64,000 nucleotides of DNA from Staphylococcus sp. IVB6214. Lineage in GTDB: Bacteria > Bacillota > Bacilli > Staphylococcales > Staphylococcaceae. Positions 37,781 to 48,401 of the stretch are shown one piece after another. The stretch spans positions 62,001-126,000 of the forward strand of contig NZ_CP094723.1 in the NCBI RefSeq assembly GCF_025558585.1, read 5' to 3'. Position 1 is the first letter of the stretch. Each line of letters starts with the position of its first letter. The notes under the pieces were generated by a model. It was not told the origin of the DNA, searched no databases, and worked only from the letters and a program-made list of their open reading frames with translations. Position numbers and translations under genes: made by a program.

Positions 37781-38408
37781 AATAGAGAGTCTAACCAAAT
37801 ATATAGATACGAAACTAATATTTAAAGAGATATCATGTACAATTAATGACCAACACTTACTCATAAGTGGTGAGAGTGGTTGTGGTAAATCTACGTTAGC
37901 CAAGATTATCGCTGGCTTAGATACGGATTATCAGGGCAAATTATATCTTAATGGGAACTTACGTGAATCTTATACATCTAAAGAGTGGATGAAGCACATC
38001 CAATATGTACCACAATATCAACGCGATACCTTAAATCAACGTAAAACGGTATTAGCTACACTATTAGAACCACTTAAGAATTACAAGATTGATAAACAGC
38101 GTTATACATCAAGCATTGAAACAGTACTTGATCAGTGTAACTTACCATACAATATACTTAATCAAAAAGTTTCAACGTTAAGTGGTGGTCAATTTCAACG
38201 GGTATGGATAGCTAAAGCTTTAATATTAGAACCAGAAATCCTCATATTGGATGAAGCAACAACCAATTTAGATATCATTAATGAAGAAGATATACTTCAA
38301 ATGTTGATTTCCTTAAAGATGACACAATTAATCATTATTTCACATGATACATACGTCTTAAGCCAATTTGAAGGAATTCAGTTACAGCTAAATAAATTGA
38401 ATAATTAA
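37773..38408 (+). CDS. ABC importer ATPase 2 (OppF/NikE type)
   Basis: 211 aa from ATG 37773, overlapping ATPase 1 by 8 nt. Walker A GESGCGKST, Q-loop YVPQYQRDTLNQR, signature LSGGQFQRVWIAKAL, Walker B ILILDEATTNLD and switch His SHDTY. It is shorter than typical OppF (about 300 aa) because the C-terminal oligopeptide-binding extension is missing, as in NikE-like ATPases of metal importers. It is last gene of the operon; the IS30 element lies about 240 bp beyond. Confidence 0.9.
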   Translation: MLKIESLTKYIDTKLIFKEISCTINDQHLLISGESGCGKSTLAKIIAGLDTDYQGKLYLNGNLRESYTSKEWMKHIQYVPQYQRDTLNQRKTVLATLLEPLKNYKIDKQRYTSSIETVLDQCNLPYNILNQKVSTLSGGQFQRVWIAKALILEPEILILDEATTNLDIINEEDILQMLISLKMTQLIIISHDTYVLSQFEGIQLQLNKLNN

Positions 38409-38649
38409 GATCACAAATCCTAATATGGTGTATACTTAATGATACGTAAAAAATAAAATTTGGACTGCAATGTCTAAATCAATATGATTTTCCATTAGAG
38501 TATTTAAAAATGATGACAACACTAAAAGATTCCAAATTATTATATTTAATATAATTATACATATGATAAACGGACAACAATGTCAATGTAAATTCTTTTT
38601 ATATAAATTATTTATAATTATATATAATTTATATAAAAATATAAGTCGA

Positions 38650-39977
38650 GGATTTCAAGTTTAAGTTAGCCACCTATAATGACTGAGGTGTACACAAGGG
38701 TTAACCGTATTCGAACCTGTTGAGGATTGATTGGTTTTAATCAATTAATACTCAACAGGTAACCAAAGCTAAGATTTTAGCTTTGGAAAGATTCATACAG
38801 ATTGAGGTGCTTTAAACTTTCTGCCATATTATGATGAGCTGTGTTGTAATTTAAAGTCTTTCTAGGATAGTCATTCATATATTGTTGTATGGCTTTTATG
38901 AAGTGTTTTTGAACATTGGATAAATCATGTGCTTTTGGAATAAAACGACGAATCATTTTATGTTGGTTTTCACTTGTCCCACGTTCATATGATGAGAATG
39001 GATGTGTGAAGTATATTTCTATCATATGGCCAAATTCTTCATACAGCGATGCAAATTCTGAACCATTGTCAGATGTGATAGATTTGAAGATTTTTGGTGC
39101 TTTTTCGGCTAAGGAGTCAAATAAGTTTTTCAATGCGTGAGACACCGCATCAGCACTTTTACTCTCTATTATTTCTAGTATTTCAAAACGCGTTTGTCTC
39201 TCAACAAGTGTTAAGATAACTGGCTTTGACTTGTCTTTAGTTTCTATTATGGTATCTATTTCCCAGTGACCAAAAGACTGACGTGATTCAATTTCACTAG
39301 GACGTGTCTCAATACTTGGACCGAGCACTCGACTGTGTGGTTGATTATGGTAGCTATTCTGAGTAGAGTGACGTCTTTTTAATTTTTCTAGTAGATCAAT
39401 ATTCTTAGTTTCCATGATTTGTTGATCTATCCAAGCATATACTGTCGTTGTTGAAGGGATTTCTTCTCTTTCAAAACATTGTTCCTTGTGAGCATATGCC
39501 ACGACTGCTTCAGGTGACCAGCGTTTCTTTTTCATGAGGTGATCTGCCCATGGAATAAATAATGGGCTCTTCTTCCATAAGGGCTGAGCACCACATTGTT
39601 GTCTGTTTTGTCGATAACGTTGTTGACCTAGTGAAGAAAAATAAATTTGCGTCTCATATTCATAGACTTTATGTTGTTGTTTTTGTCGTTTAATTTGACG
39701 TGTTGTTCCTCGATGAATTTCGTTATTGATTGTTTGAGGTGCACGTCCTAATTCACGCGCTATTGCACGATTTGAAAAACCTAAATTTTTAAGTGTTTCT
39801 ATTTGAACACGTTCTTCATAACATAAGTGTGTTCCTTTATGGTTTGTCATGTTAGAATAAGTATGCGTCATGTGAATTCATTCCTTTATTGATTTGGTCT
39901 GGTAGCCTCAATAATAACATGAAATTCACGTGGCGTTTTTTTGTCTAAAGGTGGCTAAGTTGATTATAAAATCCACC
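38650..39977 (-). mobile_element. IS30-family insertion sequence
   Basis: Ends share an imperfect inverted repeat: GGATTTCAAGTTTAAG with AGTTAGCCACCT (38650) against GGATTTTATAATCAAC with TTAGCCACCT (complement, to 39977). One transposase, and a hairpin pair (38717-38762) after its stop. The right end touches the cstB start, so the cst promoter and upstream genes are cut off. A deleted derivative lies at 23141-23333. Confidence 0.85.
38777..39871 (-). CDS. tnp: IS30-family transposase
   Basis: 364 aa. The N-terminal helix-turn-helix (YEERVQIETLKNLGFSNRAIARELGR) recognises the IS ends. The DDE core has D in FGHWEIDTI, D in SITSDNGSEF and the catalytic E in ERGTSENQHKMIRRFIPK, the IS30 signature. 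Full length, no lesion seen, so probably active, and able to act in trans on the 193-bp deleted copy. Confidence 0.92.
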   Translation of the reverse strand: MTHTYSNMTNHKGTHLCYEERVQIETLKNLGFSNRAIARELGRAPQTINNEIHRGTTRQIKRQKQQHKVYEYETQIYFSSLGQQRYRQNRQQCGAQPLWKKSPLFIPWADHLMKKKRWSPEAVVAYAHKEQCFEREEIPSTTTVYAWIDQQIMETKNIDLLEKLKRRHSTQNSYHNQPHSRVLGPSIETRPSEIESRQSFGHWEIDTIIETKDKSKPVILTLVERQTRFEILEIIESKSADAVSHALKNLFDSLAEKAPKIFKSITSDNGSEFASLYEEFGHMIEIYFTHPFSSYERGTSENQHKMIRRFIPKAHDLSNVQKHFIKAIQQYMNDYPRKTLNYNTAHHNMAESLKHLNLYESFQS

Positions 39978-39981
39978 TTTT

Positions 39982-41316
39982 ATGTTTTTTAAACAATTTT
40001 ATGATAATCATTTATCTCAAGCATCTTATTTAGTTGGCTGTCAACGTACAGGATAGGCAATAATAATTGACCCTGTTCGTGATTTAACAAAATATATCGA
40101 AGTTGCAGATAGCGAAGGTTTTAAAATTACACAAGCTGCAGAAATACATATCCACGCTGATTTTGCTTCTGGAATTCGAGATGTGGCAAAACGTTTAAAC
40201 GCCAATATATATGTGTCTGGCGCAGGCGATGAGCAATTAAGTTATAAAAATATGCCCAAACAAACACATTTTGTTAAAAATCAAGATATTATTCGAGTAG
40301 GTAATATTAAATTAGAAGTATTGCATACACCAGGACATACCCCGGAGAGTATTAGTTTCTTACTCACTGATGAAGGTGGCGGCTCAAGTGTTCCAATGGG
40401 TTTATTTAGTGGTGACTTTATTTTTGTTGGTGATATCGATAGACCTGATTTACTAGAAAAATCAGTACAAATGGAAGGTACTACAGAGATTGGCGCAAAA
40501 CAGATGTATCAATCTATAGAAGGTGTTAAAGATTTACCAGATTATATTCAAATATGGCCTGGACACGGTGCTGGAAGCCCATGTGGTAAAGCATTAGGTG
40601 CCATACCAATGTCTACGCTAGGTTACGAAAAAACAAATAACTGGGCATTTAATGTGACAGATGAATCTAAATTTGTTGAAACATTAACATCAAATCAACC
40701 AGCGCCACCCCATCACTTTGCACAGATGAAAAAAATTAATCAGTTTGGTATGAACATGTATCAACCATACAACATTTTTCCTAGTTTAGATAATGTAAGA
40801 ATAGCCTTTGATCTTCGTAGTAAAGAAGCCTTTCATGGCGGTCATACTGAAGGTACAATCAATATTCCTTACAATAAAAACTTTATTAACCAAATCGGTT
40901 GGTATTTAGACTATGAAAAAAATATAGATTTGATTGGTGATAAATCTACCGTTGAACAAGCAGCGCATACTTTACAATTAATTGGCTTTGATAATGTAGC
41001 AGGTTATCGTTTACCAAAATCAGAAATTTTAACACAATCCATCCATAGCGTTGATATGACTGGTAAAGAAGAATCTATACTTGACGTACGTAATGAAGAA
41101 GAGTGGAATAATGGGCACTTAGATCAAGCAGTCAATATTCCGCATGGTAAATTATTAAATGAAAATATTCCATTTAATAAAGAGGCTAAAATATACGTAC
41201 ATTGTCAGTCAGGTGTTAGAAGTTCAATCGCAGTGGGTATATTAGAAAACAAAGGCTTTGAAAATGTCGTGAATATTAGCGAAGGCTATCAAGGTTTTCC
41301 AGAATCATTAAAATAA
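39982..41316 (+). pseudogene. cstB: Persulfide dioxygenase-rhodanese fusion CstB with early stop
   Basis: The frame from ATG 39982 to 41316 has 444 sense or nonsense codons, exactly the CstB length. It reads MFFKQFYDNHLSQASYLVGC then TAG at codon 25 (40054-40056), and continues AIIIDPVRDLTKYIEVADSE. Metallo-beta-lactamase ligands (EIHIHADF, HTPGHTPES, GDFIFVGDID, WPGHGAGS) and two rhodanese domains (last with active Cys in HCQSGVRSS) are otherwise intact. CstB oxidises persulfides to thiosulfate. IS30 has replaced its promoter side. An internal restart downstream would lose the first beta strands. Confidence 0.88.
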
Positions 41317-41640
41317 GTAAGTATTATCAAATTGTTATTGTGGGTGGTTGTACAGCTAGTATAATAGTGGTATCGAACTATTTTAAAAAATCAAAGCTTA
41401 AATGGAAAATAGCTATTATAGATGCGGCTGAACATCATTATTATCAACCGTTATGGACTTTAGTTGGTATTAAGGTATCAAGTTTAAAAAGTTCACGCAA
41501 AGATATGAAAAGTATTATGCCTAAAGGTGTTCAATGAATTAAAAAGGCTGTTTCAAGCTTTCAACTTGGAAGCAATAGCATTAATTTAGTAGATAATACT
41601 GTCAGTTTTGGAGTTATATGGCATAAAATTTTTGTCTTAA
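41317..41640 (+). pseudogene. sqr: Sulfide:quinone oxidoreductase (sqr) N-terminal remnant
   Basis: A 65-codon frame has KKSKLKWKIAIIDAAEHHYYQPLWTLVG, matching the FAD-binding start of staphylococcal Sqr. The preceding dinucleotide-binding glycines are in a broken frame (VGGCTAS). After MKSIMPKGVQ a TGA follows; further Sqr-like bits (KKAVSSFQL) are seen to about 41640. Then IS-like DNA takes over. This is the normal gene after cstB in the cst operon, decayed and truncated. Confidence 0.75.
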
Positions 41641-41683
41641 ATGGCACAAAGAAAACTAAATAAATTAATATTGGTTATAAGTT

Positions 41684-41890
41684 TCAGTTTATAAAGTTAT
41701 AAAAAAGAACGGGACATAAAGTTCTCGGACAAGCGAAAAATGCAATTTCTATTAAAATAATATAGAAATTGCATTTTTCATAATTGTTTTGATTATAGTT
41801 AGCTTGTTGAGCTATTACTTTTCTTATATTAAGTGCCATTAATACAAAGTCCAGTTCTCTTTTGACTTTATTTATGTATCTAAATATTAA
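41684..41890 (-). pseudogene. IS1182-type transposase C-terminal remnant
   Basis: A short leftward frame contains VKRELDFVLMALNIRKVIAQ, typical of the last residues of IS1182/IS1272-like staphylococcal transposases, with an AACGGGACATAAAGTTC stretch beside it as at IS ends. No catalytic region remains. Confidence 0.65.
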
Positions 41891-41891
41891 A

Positions 41892-42305
41892 TTATTTAAC
41901 AATAATTACAGGTATTTGAGAGCGTTTAGCAACTTTATGACTTACACTACCAAGAACCATTTCTTGAAAACTGTTTAAGCCACGTGTACCTAAAATGATA
42001 GCTTGATATTCACCACTATTTGAAATTTCAACCACTTTATCTGTTGGAGTACCATGAACAATTTTAATTTCGTAATTCACATTGTGTTCTGCAAATAAAT
42101 TTTTAATAGATTGTAATTTACTTTCTCTTTCTTGAGTTAAATTAGTTCCTTGTTGACCATGTAAAACATCTGTTTTTGATTCATCAATATCTACAACCGT
42201 AAGTATTGTGACAATTGTATAATCACCTATAAAGTTTAGTAACTCTTGAGCTGCACGTGTACTATTTTCTGAACCATCTGCTGCAAGCAAAATTGAATTA
42301 TACAT
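41892..42305 (-). CDS. Universal stress protein (UspA family)
   Basis: 137 aa from ATG 42305 behind AAGGAG; the in-frame ATG at 42314 is too close to that site. The Usp fold has ILLAADGSENS at strand 1, and the ATP-binding type motif GTRGLNSFQEMVLGSVSHKVAKRS near the C-terminus. It starts about 13 bp after sulP on the same strand, so the two are one operon. Usp proteins bind nucleotides and often modulate a neighbouring transporter; here it may act on the SulP permease, by analogy only. Confidence 0.9.
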   Translation of the reverse strand: MYNSILLAADGSENSTRAAQELLNFIGDYTIVTILTVVDIDESKTDVLHGQQGTNLTQERESKLQSIKNLFAEHNVNYEIKIVHGTPTDKVVEISNSGEYQAIILGTRGLNSFQEMVLGSVSHKVAKRSQIPVIIVK

Positions 42306-42317
42306 AAAAAACACTCC

Positions 42318-43769
42318 TTAATTTAAATGATTTTCATTTAATTGGCTTAGTTCTGAAACGATTTTTCGGCTATCTGTGTTTAATTTTTCAACATACACAA
42401 TATTGTTTTTCTCTTCAAATTTCCTAACAATCGTATCAATGGCATCAACTGCTGAATCATCCCATAGGTGAGCACGATCAAAATTTAACACTATGACACT
42501 ATCTTCAATATTAAGGTCAATTTGCTCCATCATAGAATCAATTGATACAAAGAATATTTGACCTTTAAAAGAAAAACGATGTTGCTTATCTGATTCTTTA
42601 TAAATAACTTCAATCTTAGAAATTTTAGTCGCAAAGAATATAGCACTGAAAATAACACCCACAACTACACCGATAGCTAAGTTATGTGTCATTAATACAA
42701 TAATAACCGTTAAAACCATAACGAATGCATCTGTTTTAGGTGCCTTTTTTATATACTTAAATGAATTCCAGTCAACAGTCCCGATAGAAACCATAACCAT
42801 TATCCCTGCAAGAATTGGCATCGGGATTTGAACGACTACGCCACCGAGAACAATAATCATAAATATAAGTACGATACCTGCTGTAAATGTAGACAATCTA
42901 CTATTTGCACCTGATTTAACATTGATTACAGATTGTCCAATCATGGCACAACCTCCCATACCGCCAAAAAACCCAGTAATAATATTGGCAATCCCTTGGC
43001 CTCTTGATTCTTTGTTTTTACTACTGTGTGTATCTGTTGCATCATCGACAATTTTAGCTGTAAGTAGACTTTCTACTAAACCTACAATAGCCATTGATAA
43101 TGAATATGGGAAAATAATTTGAAGTGTTACTAAATTAAAAGGAACGTTAGGCATTAATAGGTGAGGTAAAGTTTGCTTAATATTGCCTAAGTCACTTACG
43201 GTTTTTACATCAGATCCTGTGTACATATACAGTGCCGTTAAAACAATTATAGCTATTAATGGTGCAGGGATAGCTTTAAAGAATCTAGGAATTATATATA
43301 CAATAAGTAAAGTTATAATAACGTATATATAGGTTGCTATAGATATATTAAAAATATGCTCTATTTGAGACATAAAAATCATAATACCCAATGCATTAAC
43401 AAATCCAATCATAACGGAACGGGGAATAAATTTCATTAAACGACCTACTTTAAGTATGCCTAAAATTAATTGTATTAATCCCATCAATATCGTAGCAGCA
43501 AAAAGATATTCAACACCATGTTCTTTAACTAAAGGTGTAACTAAAAGCGCAACAGCACCGGTGGCGCCAGAAATCATTGCAGGTCTACCTCCCACTATAG
43601 CAGTAACAGTAGCGATGATAAATGCTGCATACAATCCCACCATCGGATCTACACCAGCAATAATTGAAAACGCAATTGCTTCTGGTATTAATGCTAGTGC
43701 TACAACGATACCAGCAAGTATATTCTTTCTGGGCTGATTAAGCCATTCAGATTTTAATTTTTCAACCAT
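42318..43769 (-). CDS. SulP-family anion permease with STAS domain
   Basis: 483 aa. Transmembrane core with the SulP signature VALALIPEAIAFSIIAGVDP near the N-terminus, GGRPAMISGATGAVALLVTP, then a cytoplasmic STAS domain (about 395-480, VIVLNFDRAHLWDDSAVDAID). SulP proteins carry sulfate, bicarbonate or other anions. Closeness to cstB/sqr suggests a sulfur anion, but that is inferred. Start ATG 43769 with AAAGGAGAG. Intact. Confidence 0.9.
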   Translation of the reverse strand: MVEKLKSEWLNQPRKNILAGIVVALALIPEAIAFSIIAGVDPMVGLYAAFIIATVTAIVGGRPAMISGATGAVALLVTPLVKEHGVEYLFAATILMGLIQLILGILKVGRLMKFIPRSVMIGFVNALGIMIFMSQIEHIFNISIATYIYVIITLLIVYIIPRFFKAIPAPLIAIIVLTALYMYTGSDVKTVSDLGNIKQTLPHLLMPNVPFNLVTLQIIFPYSLSMAIVGLVESLLTAKIVDDATDTHSSKNKESRGQGIANIITGFFGGMGGCAMIGQSVINVKSGANSRLSTFTAGIVLIFMIIVLGGVVVQIPMPILAGIMVMVSIGTVDWNSFKYIKKAPKTDAFVMVLTVIIVLMTHNLAIGVVVGVIFSAIFFATKISKIEVIYKESDKQHRFSFKGQIFFVSIDSMMEQIDLNIEDSVIVLNFDRAHLWDDSAVDAIDTIVRKFEEKNNIVYVEKLNTDSRKIVSELSQLNENHLN

Positions 43770-43815
43770 CGTTTTCTCTCCTTTATATTAATTATATTAT
43801 AAAGTATAACAGATA

Positions 43816-43845
43816 AGTTTCATATGTATACCCCTTAATGAAACT
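43816..43845 (+). promoter_or_regulatory. Inverted repeat between sulP and the resolvase-like gene
   Basis: Arms AGTTTCAT and ATGAAACT flank TATACCCCTTA, which is one half of a CsoR/CstR-type box. It lies in the divergent promoter region. Possibly the site of a CstR-type persulfide sensor or of the resolvase-like protein itself. Confidence 0.45.
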
Positions 43846-43882
43846 ATATGTTATACTTTTTTATGTAAGGTGGTGTATTAAA

Positions 43883-44425
43883 ATGAAATATGGCTATATT
43901 AGACCTGTGACAATAAATGATAGTGTTACTGAACAAACAAAGAAAATAGGAATATATACAAAAAATATTCTAGAAGAGATGCATGCTAATAATAAAAAAA
44001 GAAACGAACTAAATACATTATTAAATTCAAAATTAGTTTTTGGCGATATATTGTATATTACAGACTTATGTATTATTGCAGATTCTACAAAACACTTAGT
44101 AGATATACTAGATTTACTTTCTGCCAAAGGAGTTTCATTATATGTAATTAATTTAAATAAAAATCTTATTACAGATAGTAATGAAAATTTTATAAAAACA
44201 TTACATAATATTACTGATTTTCAAAGTGATATTGTAAAATTTAGAACACGTATGGGGTTAGAGAATTATACAAGAGAAGGTAAAAGTCTTGGTAGACCTA
44301 AGCGTGATGATAAAAGTTTAAGAGATGCTATAGAAATGTATATGAGTAAGAAATATACATTAAATGAGATAAAAGCAACAACAAATATAAGTAGAGCCAC
44401 ATTATACAGACATTTAGATAAATAA
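43883..44425 (+). CDS. Resolvase-like protein lacking the usual catalytic serine
   Basis: 180 aa from ATG 43883 behind AAGGTGG. It has the layout of small serine recombinases: an N-terminal domain starting KYGYIRPVTIND, LGRPKRDDKSLRDAIEMYMS and a C-terminal helix-turn-helix (YTLNEIKATTNISRATLYRHL) as in Tn3/Sin resolvases. Where family members have ARVSxxxQ, this one has IRPVTINDS, so no serine sits at the normal nucleophile place. YITDLCIIADS replaces the conserved DRLxR-type loop. It may be a DNA-binding regulator rather than an enzyme. Divergent from sulP-usp. Confidence 0.7.
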   Translation: MKYGYIRPVTINDSVTEQTKKIGIYTKNILEEMHANNKKRNELNTLLNSKLVFGDILYITDLCIIADSTKHLVDILDLLSAKGVSLYVINLNKNLITDSNENFIKTLHNITDFQSDIVKFRTRMGLENYTREGKSLGRPKRDDKSLRDAIEMYMSKKYTLNEIKATTNISRATLYRHLDK

Positions 44426-44596
44426 TATACTCCCCTTAATTATTAAATAAGAGGAGTGTATATAGAGTATAAGTATTTTAATTATTGTTTATAGTAATAA
44501 AATAGAATACCTAAAATAATACCTATCAAAACAATAGCCCAAGAGAAAATTTAAAATAAATTAATAATATGAACAATGAGCTGACTAAATTAAAAT

Positions 44597-44910
44597 CTAA
44601 TTCTGATGTAATCTTTGAAGTCCAAATCGAGTTATAAAAGCAGCAATAATAATACCGACTACGTCTGCACTTATCCCTTTTAAAAATCCTTCAGCATAAA
44701 TATTAGATTTAATATTATCCCAGAATGGCAAAATTCCAAACAACAAAAGAAATACTGGAAATAAAATAGCAATAGTAGCCAAAATTGCTCCTCCAATTCC
44801 TTCTATAGACTTATCAATGTATGAAGCAAACGTAAATAACGGTTCGGGTACAGTTTGAGCTGCAGTATAACCCGTTATGAAGTTATCGAGTGATATTAAT
44901 TTTAAAAAAC
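44597..44910 (-). pseudogene. chrA: Chromate transporter (ChrA) C-terminal remnant
   Basis: The frame reads SLDNFITGYTAAQTVPEPLF, SYIDKSIEGIGGAILATIAIL and FLLLFGILPFWDNIKSNIYA to GISADVVGIIIAAFITRF. This is the C-terminal half of a ChrA-type exporter, without start, N-terminus or a normal end. A further broken bit (SWAIVLIGIILGILFYYY) lies at about 44484-44550. It is squeezed between the resolvase-like gene and ars copy 2. Confidence 0.75.
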
Positions 44911-44919
44911 ATCAAGTAT

Positions 44920-45321
44920 TTACTTGATGTTTTTACTAAAATCTTTAATTGTATTACCTATTTCATCTCTAACACGTTGGAATTCTGACCATTCTTTACC
45001 TGCTGGATCATCAAAACCCCAATGCCCTTTTTTTACATTTGGTGGTAAAATAGGACAATTATCGTCTGCATCACTACATAACGTTACGACCAAATCTGAT
45101 TGTTTTAAAATATCATTATCAATCAAGTCTGATGTATGGTTTGATATATCAATATCTACTTCTTTCATAATTTCTATAGCTTTAGGATTAACACCATGTG
45201 TCTCAATACCAGCAGAATAGACATTCCAATCTTCACCTAATATTTTCTTTCCTCAACCCTCGGCGATTTGGCTACGACAAGAGTTGCCAGTACATATAAA
45301 ATAAATTGTGTTTTTATCCAT
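44920..45321 (-). pseudogene. arsC: Arsenate reductase ArsC, copy 2, nonsense codon 23
   Basis: The frame starts at ATG 45321 with P-loop [13 protein letters not shown], then TGA (45253-45255) where copy 1 has TGG. It continues [20 protein letters not shown] to the end with both redox cysteines ([10 protein letters not shown]). Total length with the stop is 133 residues. The C-terminal tail ([14 protein letters not shown]) is more normal than that of copy 1. A terminator (AACATCAAG stem, 44908-44933) overlaps the gene end. Confidence 0.88.
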
Positions 45322-45338
45322 AATTAAAGTCTCTTTTC

Positions 45339-46627
<1,289 letters not shown>

Positions 46628-46634
<7 letters not shown>

Positions 46635-46942
46635 TCACCTGATTTAACATTTTTACATACACATCTTTGGTTAGATGTATTAATGATGTTTAAGTTTTGG
46701 ATAATATCATCTAAAATAGCATGATTAAGTTGATACCAATGTTTGTTGCCGTCTTTTCGTGTTGTAACTAATTCGTTATCTACTAATGACTTCATATGAT
46801 GACTTAGTGTAGGTTGTGAGAATTGAAAGTGTTTTAATAAGTCACAAGCGCATAGCTCACTACAAGAAAGTAAATCTAATATTTCTAACCTGCTTGAATC
46901 TGATAAAACTTTTAATATTGTTGCTACTTCTTGATAAGACAT
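46628..46942 (-). CDS. arsR: Arsenite-responsive repressor ArsR, copy 2
   Basis: 104 aa from ATG 46942, nine bases after GGAGG; the ORF is open further upstream, but those residues (MWYLGGIV) come from the ribosome-site region. As-binding ELCACDLL, recognition helix [13 protein letters not shown]-terminal [11 protein letters not shown]. It keeps the usual SDSSRLEIL sequence that copy 1 has changed. Intact; the repressor would control a locus whose pump and reductase are both interrupted. Confidence 0.93.
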
Positions 46943-46964
46943 AACTATACCTCCTAGATACCAC

Positions 46965-46996
46965 ATAGACTATCAACTATATAGATGATAGTCTAT
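46965..46996 (-). promoter_or_regulatory. ArsR operator of ars copy 2
   Basis: Long imperfect dyad with outer arms ATAGACTATCA/TGATAGTCTAT around a CTATATAG centre, just upstream of arsR copy 2. Confidence 0.75.
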
Positions 46997-47040
46997 GTTT
47001 TTGTTCTTGTGAATCTATAGAATTTGGAAATGAGAAAAAA

Positions 47041-47080
47041 CCGCATCATTAACTGATAAGCAGAAAGTTATCATAAATAA
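47041..47080 (+). other. Degenerate SCC attachment site (right end of cassette 3)
   Basis: CCGCATCATTAACTGATAAG is followed by GAAAGTTATCATAAATAA (47063-47080). This has the same layout as the sites at 11566 and 14930 but with changed core bases, as expected of a chromosomal or older att variant. Confidence 0.7.
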
Positions 47081-47109
47081 AAATATGGAAGTAGCAGAAA
47101 GCATTCTCT

Positions 47110-47939
47110 AAAATGTTTTTAAGTAGTTGTTGAAAGAAGAAATTAATAATAGGTACATTAGATATAATAGGTTATTATCATAGATTTAAAAATGATGTTG
47201 AAAAAAGGTTCTCTATACCTTTTCATTATGTATTATTTGGCATAGCGTTGATAATTTGGTGTTTAGGTTACCGAATAGATAAATTAAGCAATTTTGTAAA
47301 TAAAGATTTGAAGAATAAAGTCTTACATACATTTTCATTGATATACGACCATCTCATTTTATGTACATTTATATTTATATGTATAGTTCTTATCATTTTG
47401 TTCATTTATAGAGGGCTAGGTATGTATAAATTTACCTTGAATGAAAAAGAGTACACTGATGGTACAAGTAGATCAGTTAATTATGTTACCGCAATAAATA
47501 GAATTATTAATTTATATATATATTGATACTTACAAAGTGTTGGATTTATTATTTTCTTGTATTGTTATTTCTTAATAATGGCAGCTATGATTATTTGAGT
47601 GAGAGATCAATTGAAATTAATTCAGGACTAAGAATACTCAATATTTTAATATTAATTTCATATATATTAAAATCTATTTTTATTCTAAAAATCCCTATCG
47701 ATAGAGCATTTTTTAGAATTAATAGAGAAAAATTGAAATTAAGATATATTATTTTGAACGAAAAAAATAGATACTTGATTGTGAAGCCTTCTTATAGAGA
47801 AAAAACTATGTATTATGTGGTGGAAAAAGAAATAATTAACGGAAGTGAGGACAGTTTTAAAATAATTAATCGTTCTGAAAACTGGGATGAAATTGTACAT
47901 CACTTTGATTATTTATGTAATAAGAGAGACAACATGTAG
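47110..47939 (+). pseudogene. Decayed membrane-protein gene
   Basis: Open sequence after an ATG near 47114 meets a TGA after six codons. It then runs IIGTLDIIGYYHRFKNDVEK through two membrane segments (LFGIALIIWCLGY, LILCTFIFICIVLIILFIYRG) to a TGA at 47524. A second frame from TTG 47523 (MILTKCWIYYFLVLLFL, IDRAFFRINREKLKLRY) continues to 47939. A frame slip in the TATATATATA run would join the two. Family not recognised. It lies directly right of the last att site. Confidence 0.4.
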
Positions 47940-48046
47940 AATCCGAAACAGATATGACATAACGATCGAAATGAGTGACACGATGATCCATATGATATGT
48001 AGAATTTGACATGCAACTTTGATACATTTATTGAGAGGTGACATAT

Positions 48047-48364
48047 ATGGAACTTAGTACTCAGATAAGAAAATATCGAAAAGCGGCGGGTTTGACTCAA
48101 GAAGCGTTGGCAGAAAAACTGAATACAACGCGACAGTCAGTTTCAAAGTGGGAACAAGGTGTTTTGGAGCCAAACCTTCAGATGTTAAATGAACTAGCAA
48201 CACTGTTTGAGATAAGTCTTGATGAATTAGTAAATGGTGTGCAGACTAAAAATTCTAAAGAAAGATTACCTATGAATTTTTGGGAATTGGCTAATGAAAA
48301 ATGGTGGTTTATTTTAATCATTGTTCTGATTATCTGTGGTACTTTTGGACAAATTTTCGGATAG
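48047..48364 (+). CDS. XRE-family regulator with C-terminal membrane anchor
   Basis: 105 aa from ATG 48047, GAGAGGTG upstream. Helix-turn-helix RKAAGLTQEALAEKLNTTRQSVSKWEQG (about 11-38), then a linker and one hydrophobic segment (WFILIIVLIICGTFGQIFG). It is followed 37 bp later by a CPBP intramembrane protease gene. HTH regulators paired with CPBP proteins often control immunity to bacteriocins; here the pair is probably one operon. Upstream (47950-48000) there are short dyads that could be its operator. Confidence 0.8.
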   Translation: MELSTQIRKYRKAAGLTQEALAEKLNTTRQSVSKWEQGVLEPNLQMLNELATLFEISLDELVNGVQTKNSKERLPMNFWELANEKWWFILIIVLIICGTFGQIFG

Positions 48365-48401
48365 AATGTTACCTACATAATTTTTTGAAAGAGGTCATTA
48401 G

